From contig NZ_MBLO01000220.1 in the NCBI RefSeq assembly GCF_001854805.1, positions 1,460 to 43,182 on the forward strand: DNA of 41,723 nt, given 5' to 3'. The notes under the pieces were generated by a model. The model saw only the letters and a program-made list of their open reading frames with translations. It had not been told where the DNA came from and made no database searches. Source of the DNA: Pseudofrankia coriaricola. Lineage in GTDB: Bacteria > Actinomycetota > Actinomycetes > Frankiales > Frankiaceae. How positions within the stretch are numbered: the first letter of the stretch is position 1; every line of letters begins with the position of its first letter. The translations under genes were made by a program, and so were the position numbers. This document shows positions 32,134-41,249 of this stretch, in pieces.

Positions 32134-33463
32134 AAACGACGGGCATGGCCATCAGGCTGCGTACGACCACGGTGGGCTGCCAGGCGAGCGCGCCGGCCGG
32201 CACGGCCGGGGTGATGTCGGGGATCCGGTCGAGCAGCACGGTGACGGCGGTGCGCGCGACCGTCTCGGCTACGTCCTGGGAGGCGTACGGGCAGCGATGC
32301 GGCCCGCTGCCGAACGCCAGGTGCGCCTGGCTGCCGCCGGGTCCGGCCAACTGGTCCGGGCGCACCTGCGGGTCGGCGTTCGCCGCCGCGACGGACAGCA
32401 CCAGCAGGTCGCCGCGCCGAATGTGCTGCGTCCCCAGATGGACCGGACGGGTTGCCCAGCGGCCGAACGCGTTGGAGAACGGCGGGTCCTCCCAAAGCAC
32501 CTCGGCCAGGGCGTGCGCGACGGAGCGCCGCCCGCCCGCGATCGTCACCGCGAACCGGGGATCGGTGAGGATCAGCCGCAACGCGTTCCCGATCCAGGCG
32601 GTCGTCTTGGCCTGGCTCATCAGGAGCAGCATGATCAGATCCTCGAACACCTCGTCGTCGGTGAGCGCCACCGGATGGGCGGCGAGTCTGGACAGCGTGT
32701 CCGCTCCCGGGTTCGCCCGGCGCGCGGTCGTGTACGGGCGCACGATGGCCCGCAGCCGCGCCTCCGCCGCGTGCGCCTCGCCGGCCTGCATGAGCATGGC
32801 GGTCACATCGGCCAGGAATGCCGCTGTATCCGCCGGCGGAAGCGCAAGCAGCGTCGCCCCCGCCGCCATCGGGATCCGCGCGGCGTACTGACCAATCAGG
32901 TCGGCCTTCCCGTCGCCCGCGAAGGCGTCGATCAGCCCGTCGGCGATCCGCTCGCAACGCCCCGCCAGCTCGAACAGGTCGACGGCGCCCAGCGCGTCGT
33001 CGACCGCGGCGGAATGCCGCCCGTGCTCGGCGCCGTCCGTCGAAAGAATCGTGTCGGTCCAGGCGACGGGCGGGCGCAGCGGCCAGTGCGGCGGCGCCAG
33101 GTCCCAGGCATTCCACGTCCGCGAGTCCTTGCCGAACAGATCGGGCTGGCCGGCGACGTAGTGCAGCTCCCGGTAACCGATCACCAGCCAGGCCGGGACG
33201 TCGTCATCCAGCAGCACCGGGGCGACCGAGCCATGCCGTGCCCGCAGCCGCTGGTAAACAGCATGTGGGTCGCGGTGGAACTCCTCCCCGTATAACCGGG
33301 TGGCGCCCACATGGGCCGGGTAACGGCGCGCCAGCTCGGCGGCACCCGTCGACGGCTCCCAACCGCGCCGGGCATGGCTCGTCCGGGTCGCATCGGGCTC
33401 CGTCGGCGGCAGGGTCGACGGCAGGGTCGACGGCGCCGGGACATGCACGTTCGCGTCGGTCAT
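32120..33463 (-). CDS. Cytochrome P450 lacking the ExxR motif (CYP157-like), 447 aa
   Basis: A haem-thiolate monooxygenase by fold: the haem loop FGSGPHRCPYAS has its cysteine at C391. The K-helix that normally reads ExxR has E321-V-L-W324, so the arginine is replaced by tryptophan. The CYP157 family of streptomycetes is the known precedent for this loss. The I-helix stretch LLLMSQAKTTAWIG also lacks the usual AGxxT oxygen-activation motif. The ATG at 33,463 has AAGGAGG upstream. The N-terminal 40 residues are Pro/Thr-rich and include a small duplicated STLPSTLP. No ferredoxin or reductase gene is adjacent. It could be a peroxygenase-like or non-classical P450. Confidence 0.88.
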   Translation of the reverse strand: MTDANVHVPAPSTLPSTLPPTEPDATRTSHARRGWEPSTGAAELARRYPAHVGATRLYGEEFHRDPHAVYQRLRARHGSVAPVLLDDDVPAWLVIGYRELHYVAGQPDLFGKDSRTWNAWDLAPPHWPLRPPVAWTDTILSTDGAEHGRHSAAVDDALGAVDLFELAGRCERIADGLIDAFAGDGKADLIGQYAARIPMAAGATLLALPPADTAAFLADVTAMLMQAGEAHAAEARLRAIVRPYTTARRANPGADTLSRLAAHPVALTDDEVFEDLIMLLLMSQAKTTAWIGNALRLILTDPRFAVTIAGGRRSVAHALAEVLWEDPPFSNAFGRWATRPVHLGTQHIRRGDLLVLSVAAANADPQVRPDQLAGPGGSQAHLAFGSGPHRCPYASQDVAETVARTAVTVLLDRIPDITPAVPAGALAWQPTVVVRSLMAMPVVFTSS

Positions 33464-34099
33464 CGCGCCTCCTTCAGCGGGTCGCGGCCGGTCGGCCGGG
33501 GCGGCCATTCCCGTCGCGATTGCGCCCCCACAGCCGCGCCGCTGCGCGCGACCGGCCGAGAGTGACCGGTCGAGAGTGACAGGGTTGGCACCCAGCGTCC
33601 CAGCAATTGCCGCCACCCGCCCGAAACGCGATCAGCCAGCAGATGAGCCCGCTCGGCCCATTCAGCCTCGGTCCTTGGCTCCTCGGTGTACGGCTAGACG
33701 CCCAGGTCCTTCCAGGTCTTGCTCTACTCCCCGCGGCGACGGCGACGCTGCTCCCCGCAGTGCTCCCGAAAGACCTGCCGAACCCGTCGAAGCGCATGCC
33801 GCCATCGACACGCGTCCGCGCTCGCCGATGGACAGGGTGTCGCTGGTCCGCAGCCGAACAAGCACCCGTTGGCAGTCCCAACCTGTGAAGCCGCAGGTTA
33901 GGGGGTTGCTCTGCGACAATATTTCGACTTGTTAAGCGGTTTCCTGGTCGGCGTTCCTGGCGGGCTGCGGACGATCCGCCTAAGGCGCCTTTTCCTGGTG
34001 GGTCCTGAGCCGATGGGAGCATGCCGTAGTCTTGCGCCGCGGGATTCCGGTTGGACGGGCGCGGGGGCGGTCACCGGAGTCCACGACGGGGGGAACGCC
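33464..34099. other. Intergenic region without a recognisable gene
   Basis: 636 bases between the divergent P450 and kinase genes. Open frames here resemble no family and lack ribosome binding sites. An AT-richer patch at about 33,895-33,945 may hold the kinase promoter. Nothing else was recognised. Confidence 0.5.
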
Positions 34100-36517
34100 G
34101 TGGCTGGTTCGGTCACGTCTATCAGCGCGCCGCTGGATGGGACCGACCCGACACGTCTCGGGCCGTACACGCTGCTCGGCCGGCTCGGCGACGGGGGAAT
34201 GGGCACCGTCTACCTGGCCCGTCGCGACGGCGAGGAACGCCTCGTCGCGCTGAAGGTCATCCGCGGCGACCTCGCCCGTCAACCCGAGTTTCGCGCGCGG
34301 TTCGTCCGCGAGGCGCGGATGGCACAGCGGGTCGCGCGGTTCTGCACCGCCGAGGTGCTAGACGTCAACGCGGACGGGCACTGGCCGTACCTCGTCACCG
34401 AGTACATCGAGGGCCAGACGCTGGCCGAAGCGATCCGCGAGCGCGGGCCCCTCCCCGTCGCGGAACTCGAACGTCTCGCGGTCGCGGTCGCCTCCGCGCT
34501 CAGCGCGATCCATGCGGCCGGCGTCGTCCATCGCGACCTGAAGCCAGGCAACATCGTCCTGTCGCCCTCCGGCGCCCGCGTGATCGACTTCGGCATCGCG
34601 CACGCGCTCGACGCGACAGCGGCGTTGACGCACACCAGCCTCGGCACACCAGCGTTCATGGCTCCCGAACAGGCGTTGGGGCAGCCGGTCACGGCGGGTA
34701 CCGACATCTACGCCTGGGGTGGCGTCATTCTCTATTCCGGCACGGGACGGCTGCCGCACGGCGGGGGCGCGACCCCAGCGATCCTCTACCGCGCCGTCCA
34801 CGAGGAACCTGACTTCACCGGGCTCGACGAGGGGCTGCGTCCGCTCGTCGAGCAGACCATGGCCAAGGACCCCGCCAGCCGGCCCTCCGCCCAGGACCTT
34901 CTCCTGCGCCTGGTTGGCCGCCCGCGGTCGGCCGATGCCGTCGCTTCGCCACTCGGATCCGCATCCGCGCCCCCACCCCCGGAACCTGGCGGGAACGCCG
35001 TCGACGCCAGCACCCAGAAGCTCACCGACGGGACCCGCGACATCGCGGATGCATCGAACGTTCGGAGCACGACGGATGGCGAGCAGGTCCTCCTCACCTC
35101 CGCCATCGCGACGTCTCCGCCTGCTCCGACCGTCCCGCCGGTCCTCCCGTCAAGCGAGGACGCACTCCTGACGCTGGTGGCGCACCAGATCGGAGAGACC
35201 ACCACCGGCGCGGCCAGCGACACGGCCTCCGAACTCACAGGCAAGGGCCAGGGCACGGGCACGTGGTTCAGGCGCCATCGGCCTCGACGGTCTCGCCTGG
35301 CGCTGGCGCTCGCGCTGCTCCTGACGCTCGTCCTGCTCGCGGCCGCGGCGGCGGGCGGCGCCGTGGTCCTCCTGACGGGTAGAGGCACCCCAGCCGCCGC
35401 GGCCGGGGTCACGACCGAGCCCGTGGGGTCGACCGGGACCAATCCGTTCATGCCACCCATCGGCTCGGACCAGCGGCGGGTGACGCCGCCGAAGGGCGCC
35501 GGCGGGACGTTCTCCGGGAGCACACCCGGGCTGTACGGAGGCACGCGGAACAAGGCGGCCTGCGATCAGGGCGCGATGGTCGCGTTCCTCCAGGCCCATC
35601 CGGGGCAGGCCGCCGCCTGGGCGGCGACACTTGGAATCTCCGTCATGAGCATTGCGGACTACGTTGCCGGGCTCACTCCCGTTATTCTGCGATCTGATAC
35701 CGCGGTAACCAACCACGGCTACCGCAACGGGCATGCGACCGCTTTCCAGTCCGTTCTCCAAGCCGGCACCGCCGTGCTCGTCGACAAGTACGGCGTGCCG
35801 GTGAGCCGCTGCTTCTGCGGCAACCCACTCACCCCGGCCCAGCGGGAATTCTCCTCGTCACAGCACTACATCGGCACAGGGTGGACGGGATTCTCCCCGG
35901 GAGCGGTCTCCACGATCGAGAAGTCCGATACGATGATCGACACTTTCATTCTCGTCGACCCGGCGACGAACGACGTCATCGCGCGCCCTCGCGCCTCGGA
36001 CGGCTCCCAGGACCGGGGCGTGGACCCGGCCACGTCCCCAATCGCCCCGTCCGCCAGCACCGCGCCGCCGGCCACCGTACCTGTCGGGCCTACCACTGCC
36101 GCTGCGCACGCACTCCCGCCGACGTCACCCGCCGTCGCGACGCCGGCCACGCCGCTGGCGGCGCGCCAGTCCAGCTCGACGAACCCTCCCGCCGCAACGA
36201 CGCCTCCCGCGCAGGCGACCATTCAGCAGACGACGCCAGCGGCCCAACCGAACGTCTCGGTGGCCGTCCTGAGCTGCCCCAGTGCTCACTGCAACTACAT
36301 TCAGATAGAAAGCACAGGCTCCGCGCCTCTGGTTGTCACCGGCATCGAGGGGCGCGGAACCGTCTCGGTGCGCGATCCCAGTCCATGCACCCGGCAGATC
36401 GCCCCCGGCGAGTCGTGCCAGGTCGTGGTCAGCCACACCCCGGACTCCGCAAATGCCGTCGTGATCTACCACAACGCACCCGGACGGACGACAACGGTCG
36501 ATCTTTACAACGGGTGA
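34100..36517 (+). CDS. Transmembrane Ser/Thr protein kinase with DUF6777-like ectodomain (805 aa)
   Basis: A receptor-like Hanks-type kinase. The kinase domain (about 23-280) shows GRLGDGGMGTVYLA, VALKV, HRDLKPGN (catalytic Asp about 146), DFGIAHALD, GTPAFMAPEQ and YAWGGVILY. A linker precedes one membrane segment (about 400-425, LALALALLLTLVLLAAAAAG). Outside follows a DUF6777-like region (about 477-585: LYGGTRNKAACDQGAMVAFL, SRCFCGNPLTP), a Thr/Pro-rich stalk, and a terminal beta domain with cysteines (SCPSAHCNYIQIES, SPCTRQIAPGESC). The start is GTG at 34,100 after GGGGGGAAC; an earlier in-frame ATG at 33,929 is less likely. It probably senses an extracellular or wall signal. Confidence 0.93.
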   Translation: MAGSVTSISAPLDGTDPTRLGPYTLLGRLGDGGMGTVYLARRDGEERLVALKVIRGDLARQPEFRARFVREARMAQRVARFCTAEVLDVNADGHWPYLVTEYIEGQTLAEAIRERGPLPVAELERLAVAVASALSAIHAAGVVHRDLKPGNIVLSPSGARVIDFGIAHALDATAALTHTSLGTPAFMAPEQALGQPVTAGTDIYAWGGVILYSGTGRLPHGGGATPAILYRAVHEEPDFTGLDEGLRPLVEQTMAKDPASRPSAQDLLLRLVGRPRSADAVASPLGSASAPPPPEPGGNAVDASTQKLTDGTRDIADASNVRSTTDGEQVLLTSAIATSPPAPTVPPVLPSSEDALLTLVAHQIGETTTGAASDTASELTGKGQGTGTWFRRHRPRRSRLALALALLLTLVLLAAAAAGGAVVLLTGRGTPAAAAGVTTEPVGSTGTNPFMPPIGSDQRRVTPPKGAGGTFSGSTPGLYGGTRNKAACDQGAMVAFLQAHPGQAAAWAATLGISVMSIADYVAGLTPVILRSDTAVTNHGYRNGHATAFQSVLQAGTAVLVDKYGVPVSRCFCGNPLTPAQREFSSSQHYIGTGWTGFSPGAVSTIEKSDTMIDTFILVDPATNDVIARPRASDGSQDRGVDPATSPIAPSASTAPPATVPVGPTTAAAHALPPTSPAVATPATPLAARQSSSTNPPAATTPPAQATIQQTTPAAQPNVSVAVLSCPSAHCNYIQIESTGSAPLVVTGIEGRGTVSVRDPSPCTRQIAPGESCQVVVSHTPDSANAVVIYHNAPGRTTTVDLYNG

Positions 36518-37006
36518 CCAGGATATGGGCGCCCCAGGATCGGCGGGTTCGGAGCCGTCAGGCGTCGAGATAGCCGCGACCGAGGGCGGTGGCGACGACG
36601 ATGCAGACGGCGCGCCGTCATGGGCCAGGTCACGACGGTCGCCTCGTCGACCACGGGGTCGCACGCGTGCGTAGACCCTCAGGAAAGAAGCCGTCGAGGC
36701 GCCGGACGCCTCCGAAGGGAGGATTACAGCGGGCCAGCGCGTCGGCCAGGTCACCGCGAAGTTCCGCGATCCGCTTGCCCAGTTCCTGACTGAATCACAC
36801 CATCGGCGCGAGCCACTCCGCGACGCGCCAGTTTCCTGACGGCTCCGTCACTGACGGGTCCATCAGCTTATCGGCGGGAAGATGTCGGATTGAGCGGTTT
36901 GGCCAGCCGAGACGGGGTTGGGCGTGGTTGGATGCGTAGGGCGATCGTCGGGCTACGGTGACGATCGGTAACTACACATCGATGGCTGCTTCCCCGGAGG
37001 TCGTGG
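36518..37006. other. Intergenic region with an inverted repeat before the STAND gene
   Basis: No gene recognised. CGATCGTC and GACGATCG form perfect 8-bp arms around 10 bases (36,942-36,967), about 40 bases before the STAND ATG, a possible operator or hairpin. The minus strand at 36,720-36,790 reads like a coding remnant (ELGKRIAELRGDLADALARC), too short to name. Confidence 0.45.
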
Positions 37007-39568
37007 ATGGCGATCGCGCCGCGGTTTCGCCGGGTGGCGGCGTTACAGCGGGAGTTTGTGGACCGGGAACCGTTGCTTGACGCGTTCACGAACGAGATCG
37101 AGCGAGTCCGGGCGGCGATGGCCGCTGGCGAGTCCGTGCCCCGGGTGCTGAACATGACCGGCGTCGGCGGGATCGGGAAGTCGCGGCTGCTTCGCGAGCT
37201 GCGGGTCCAGGCCCCGGAGGGCTGGCGGACCGCGGTGCTCGATCTCCAGGTGCCGGCGATGCGACAGCAGGAGGATGCCCTCGCTGTCCTGCGCGCCGAG
37301 TTCGGCAAGCAGGGAGTGCGGTTCGACCGGTTCGACATCGCCTACGCGGTGCTGTGGCAGCGCATTCACCCTCACCTGCGGATCAGCCGGGAGACGCTGC
37401 CGTTCGTCGAGGAGAGCGGCGTGCTCACCGAGATCATCGATTCGGTCGCCGGGGTGCCCGTGTTCGGCACCGCGCTCGGGCTACTGAAGGCCGCGGAGCG
37501 GGTGACCTCGGATGCGCGCCGCCGCCATCGGATCAGTCGCGACGAGACCTTGTCGTCGCTCGACGAGCTACCGAACGCCGAGGTTGCCGACGCCGTCACC
37601 TATCTGTTCGCCGAGGACCTGCGCGACGCGTCTATCAGCCGCCCCTATGTGCTGACGATCGACACCTACGAGGCGCTGGTGCCCGCTCCGACCCGCTCGG
37701 GACGGACGCAGCTCGCGGATGTCTGGCTACGCGACCTGGTCGCCCAGCTCGACCGCGGCCTGGTCGTCATCGCCGGCCGGGAGCCGCTGCGCTGGGATGC
37801 CTACGACGCCGACTGGCATGGGCTGGTCCGAACCTGCCCGGTCGACGAGTTGCCGATGGAGGCGCGGCTGGCGTTGCTCGGCGCCTCTGGAGTCACCGAG
37901 GAGGGTGAACGAAGGCGGCTCGCGAGGGCGAGTGCGGGGCTGCCTTTCTACCTGCACCTCGCCGTCGACACAGGCGACGTCGGCGGAAACGAAGAGGGCA
38001 CCGATTCGATGCGGACGCGGGCGGCGACGCAGCGGGAGATCCTGCAACGCTTCCTGCAACATGTCGCGGCTGACGAGGTGCGGACGCTGGAGGTCCTCGG
38101 CGTCGCGAGGATCTTCGATCAGGAGATTTTCCAGACCTTGACGGCGGCGCTGCGGCTTCCCGGACATGTGACGGCCTGGGAGTCGATCTCGTCCTACTCG
38201 TTCGTCTACCCGGCCGGTGACCAGCTCCGGTTCCACCAGCTCATGGCGGGCGCCCTGCGCGACCGACTGTCCGCGCCGGCTCGTCTGGAACTCCACCAAC
38301 TGCTGCGCGATGCCTGGGAACAGCGGGCTTTCGAGGACCCCGCAGAAGGTGGCGTCACCGACCAGGAGAGGTCCCGGAGCCTCGGCGGACGAATGCTGGC
38401 GGACCCGGTCGCGTTCCGGGAAATGGTCTTCCATGCGCTGCACGTCGGGGAGATCACCGGAGTCGAGCTGCTCGACCTGGTCGAGGTGGCGGTACGCGGC
38501 GGGGCTGATGGCGCCGCTGGGGGTGTGCTGACTGACCTGCGCGAGTTCCTGCGGGAGAACCCGGCCCACGTGACGTCGGAGTTGACCGAGGCCGCGCGGG
38601 TGATGGACGTCGAGACGCTGCTTCGCCGCGGCGAGGCCAGCCAGGCGCTGGAGCTGACCCCGGACGAGAACTGGAACGTCAGCCAGCCTGTCGGGGCACG
38701 GCTCGCCGTCGCCGCCGGCCAGGCACGCCGCATCGCGGGCCAGACGACGGCCGCGTTGACGATCTACAACCGAGCTTGGGCCGGCCAGGACGACACCGCG
38801 CGTATGGGCGCCGGCTTGTGGGCCGCCGACCTGCACATGTGCCAAGGACGGTTCGTCGAGGCGGAACGGTTCGCGACCGAGCTGGACGCGATCGCCGAGC
38901 GACGGCATCCGGAGTGCCGCGGCGACGTGGCCCGACTGCGACACCTGGCGCACCGGTTCGCCTTCGACCTCACGACATCGGGCCGTCTTCTCGACGAGGC
39001 GGCGGCGTACTACCAGGAGGCTCGGTCCTACCTCGGGAACGCGAACATCAGGACGAACCGGGCCGAGCTGCTCGCGTTCGTCGACGCGCCGGCCGCGATC
39101 CCCGAGGCGCAGGCGGCTATCGAGGTCCAGACCGAGATCGGCGCGCAGCATGAGCTAGGCAAGTGCCACACGGCGATCGCCGTCGCCGAGCTGCGGCTCG
39201 GCAACCTCGACCGGGCCGAGCCGGCGTTCGACGCGGCGGTCGAGGCATTGACCCGGGCAAGCTACCGATCGGGGCTTGCTCGGGCAAGGTTGTACCGAGG
39301 GGTGTTGGAGGCACGACGCGGCCAGGTCGGCCTCGCCCGGGAGTCGGTGTGCTGGGCGGTGAGCGAGCTGGAGGCCGCGGAGGTGTACCCGACGCTGGTG
39401 CTGTGCGCCGGAGCCGCGCTGCGAGAGCTTGGAATCGAGGACCAGTACGTGACGGACGCCTGCCAGCGCGCCGAAAGCGCCATCCAGCCACTCGACTCTC
39501 TCGACGTCCTGAAGGGCCGCATCGACGCGCTCGCCCGCGACCTGCTCGGATTCGGCGGGGCGGCCTGA
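37007..39568 (+). CDS. STAND-type NTPase with TPR-like C-terminus (853 aa)
   Basis: A large signal-transduction ATPase. The N-terminal AAA/NACHT-like module has Walker A MTGVGGIGKSRLLREL (K58) and a Walker B-type strand YVLTIDTYEAL (D about 219). LVVIAGREPLRWDAYD follows (sensor-1-like), with LVRTCPVDELP and SAGLPFYLHLAVD, the 'GLPF' block of STAND proteins. Winged-helix-like segments lead to an all-helical C-terminal half (about 540-850) with TPR-like pairs such as AALTIYNRAWAGQ and LGNLDRAEPAFDAAVEAL. No effector domain is seen at either end. The ATG at 37,007 has CCGGAGG upstream. The stop overlaps the ATG of a small-molecule-kinase-fold gene (TGATG), which may be the effector or partner. 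Confidence 0.88.
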   Translation: MAIAPRFRRVAALQREFVDREPLLDAFTNEIERVRAAMAAGESVPRVLNMTGVGGIGKSRLLRELRVQAPEGWRTAVLDLQVPAMRQQEDALAVLRAEFGKQGVRFDRFDIAYAVLWQRIHPHLRISRETLPFVEESGVLTEIIDSVAGVPVFGTALGLLKAAERVTSDARRRHRISRDETLSSLDELPNAEVADAVTYLFAEDLRDASISRPYVLTIDTYEALVPAPTRSGRTQLADVWLRDLVAQLDRGLVVIAGREPLRWDAYDADWHGLVRTCPVDELPMEARLALLGASGVTEEGERRRLARASAGLPFYLHLAVDTGDVGGNEEGTDSMRTRAATQREILQRFLQHVAADEVRTLEVLGVARIFDQEIFQTLTAALRLPGHVTAWESISSYSFVYPAGDQLRFHQLMAGALRDRLSAPARLELHQLLRDAWEQRAFEDPAEGGVTDQERSRSLGGRMLADPVAFREMVFHALHVGEITGVELLDLVEVAVRGGADGAAGGVLTDLREFLRENPAHVTSELTEAARVMDVETLLRRGEASQALELTPDENWNVSQPVGARLAVAAGQARRIAGQTTAALTIYNRAWAGQDDTARMGAGLWAADLHMCQGRFVEAERFATELDAIAERRHPECRGDVARLRHLAHRFAFDLTTSGRLLDEAAAYYQEARSYLGNANIRTNRAELLAFVDAPAAIPEAQAAIEVQTEIGAQHELGKCHTAIAVAELRLGNLDRAEPAFDAAVEALTRASYRSGLARARLYRGVLEARRGQVGLARESVCWAVSELEAAEVYPTLVLCAGAALRELGIEDQYVTDACQRAESAIQPLDSLDVLKGRIDALARDLLGFGGAA

Positions 39569-40692
39569 TGACGAGTTTCGACCCGGCGACCCCGAATCCG
39601 ACTGCTTCCACGGCCGGGAATGTCCCAGCCGCTGCCGCGGCCGTCGACGAGACCATGCCGGTCGCGCCGCGCGCGGCCACGAACGAGCCGGATGAGCTGT
39701 ACCGGCTGGCCCTGGCCCGCACCGACCGGAGTGCCGGCTTCTACAACCACAACGTCCGCGTCGAGACGCCGGCGGGTCCCGTCGTGGTGCGCATCCCCAT
39801 CCCCGGGGCCGACACCATGGACCTCACGATCTGGCCAGAGTCCAAGGTCGTGCGCGCCATCCACCCCGTTATCCCTCGGGCCCCACGGCTCCTCCACGCC
39901 AGCGTCGACCCGGCCTACCAGATCGTCGAATGGATCGACGGCGACGTCCTCGACGCGATCGCACCCCGCGGCAAACGCGTACCCGAACATGTCATCCCCG
40001 ACGTCGGCGCCCTGTTCGCCCAGCTCGGCCAGGTCCCGCTCGACCAGCTCCCACCGCTCCCCGCCGACTGGCCCACCGACGGCGACACCACCGCCTTCGC
40101 GAGCAGGCTGTCGGCCATCACCACCGACGTGCACGCCAGGTTTCTCGACGAGTTCGGCGATCTGTTCAAGGCCCTCGGCTTTCCCGCCGACCCGCTGGAG
40201 CCGGTCCTCGAACGTTGGTCGACTCTCGCCCCCAGGCCGTTCCGCCTGCTCCACACCGACATCCACCGCAAGAACATGATCGTGAACGGCGGGGTGACGT
40301 ACTTTCTGGACTGGGAGCTTGCTCTTTGGGGCGACCCCGTCTACGACCTGGCCGTCCACCTCCACAAGATGGCCTACCAATCCGACGAGGAGCAGGCCGC
40401 CCAAGCCGCCTGGCGAAACGCGGCCCCGCCCGAGGCCGCCGTCGACTGGGCCCGAGATCTCGCCACCTACCGCGCCCACGAGCGCGTCAAGTCCGCCGTC
40501 GTCGACACCGTCCGCTACACCAAACTCCTCGCGGCCGGCACCGAAAACCCCACCGATGAGGCAGCGCTCGTCGACAAGCTCGTCGCCAAGCTCCGCGCCG
40601 CCCACGCCGTATGGCGCACCAGCCATGTCACCGACCGCTCCAAGGTTGAACCCCACCTCCGCGGCTGGCGCCCGTCCCGCGCCGACCCGTGA
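39568..40692 (+). CDS. APH/choline-kinase-fold phosphotransferase, partner of the STAND gene (374 aa)
   Basis: A protein-kinase-like fold of the aminoglycoside/choline kinase kind. The catalytic loop LLHTDIHRKNMIVN (about 227-240) has the HxDxxxxN residues, and the metal loop reads FLDWELALWGDPVYDLAVHL. The N-terminal lobe shows NVRVETPAGPVVVRIPIPG and IVEWIDGDVLDAI. About 45 disordered residues lead. The ATG shares one base with the STAND stop, so the two proteins are made together. Such enzymes phosphorylate sugars, choline, antibiotics or proteins; none can be chosen here. Resistance is less likely than signalling given the obligate STAND partner. Confidence 0.87.
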   Translation: MTSFDPATPNPTASTAGNVPAAAAAVDETMPVAPRAATNEPDELYRLALARTDRSAGFYNHNVRVETPAGPVVVRIPIPGADTMDLTIWPESKVVRAIHPVIPRAPRLLHASVDPAYQIVEWIDGDVLDAIAPRGKRVPEHVIPDVGALFAQLGQVPLDQLPPLPADWPTDGDTTAFASRLSAITTDVHARFLDEFGDLFKALGFPADPLEPVLERWSTLAPRPFRLLHTDIHRKNMIVNGGVTYFLDWELALWGDPVYDLAVHLHKMAYQSDEEQAAQAAWRNAAPPEAAVDWARDLATYRAHERVKSAVVDTVRYTKLLAAGTENPTDEAALVDKLVAKLRAAHAVWRTSHVTDRSKVEPHLRGWRPSRADP

Positions 40693-41249
40693 TGACCTGA
40701 GGATTCAGAAACGGGGCTCACGCCCGGACTCGGCCCGCCCGGTAGGCACGGGTCCCGAGCACGGTCGCCTCAGCTGACCTCCCGTCGACGACGATCTTGG
40801 TGACGGCACCTCGCCGGTGATTGTCGGCCCCGCGCGTAGTACCGATCACCGACAAGATCCCGGACGACCGCGGAATCCAGCACCAACCAAGCCATGACTG
40901 CGATCCTCCCGCCCATGCCGGCATCGCCTCTCCGAAGGCGGGCCGTTCCGAAGGACCCGCCGTGCGCACCGCCGAAGGCCCCGGATCCGGCGACGCCCGC
41001 CCATCGGCTCCAGCCCTGATCAACGGCGAAGCCGATCAGATCTCGGAGGTTGGGCCGTCCATCATCCACGTAGCCGGAAGGCGGCTACTTTCCGGCGCCA
41101 TTGGCTGCGACGGTGCCGCCAACCGCCAATTCGTCAGCACTTCCGCGCCGCACCACTATAGTCATTTTTCGGTTTCCAAAAATTCGGGGGTGTACACCCC
41201 CGAATGACAAGAACTGGACATATGTTCGAATGCGTGGTTCCGTTGAGGC
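40693..41249. other. Intergenic region, no confident gene
   Basis: A minus-strand open frame from an ATG at 40,895 to 40,770 (MAWLVLDSAVVRDLVGDRYY, 41 aa, with GGGAGG upstream) starts like a PIN-domain protein but stops early, so it may be a broken toxin gene. From about 41,150 the sequence becomes AT-rich and carries a perfect palindrome. Confidence 0.35.
41182..41205. promoter_or_regulatory. Perfect 24-bp palindrome upstream of the DUF222 gene
   Basis: The half ATTCGGGGGTGT is followed with no spacer by its exact complement, in an AT-rich context 45 bases before the DUF222 ATG. It could be an operator, a hairpin, or a recognition site of the mobile-like DUF222/HNH element. Confidence 0.7.

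Noticed and set aside
24833-33463. Cytokinin (fas-type) cluster from the MiaA-like gene plus the P450
   Set aside because: The genes are over 6 kb apart, on opposite strands, with unrelated operons between. No LOG, cytokinin oxidase or ferredoxin gene is seen.
32120-33463. Conservon operon around the CYP157-like P450
   Set aside because: No sensor kinase, roadblock, DUF742 or small GTPase gene is adjacent.
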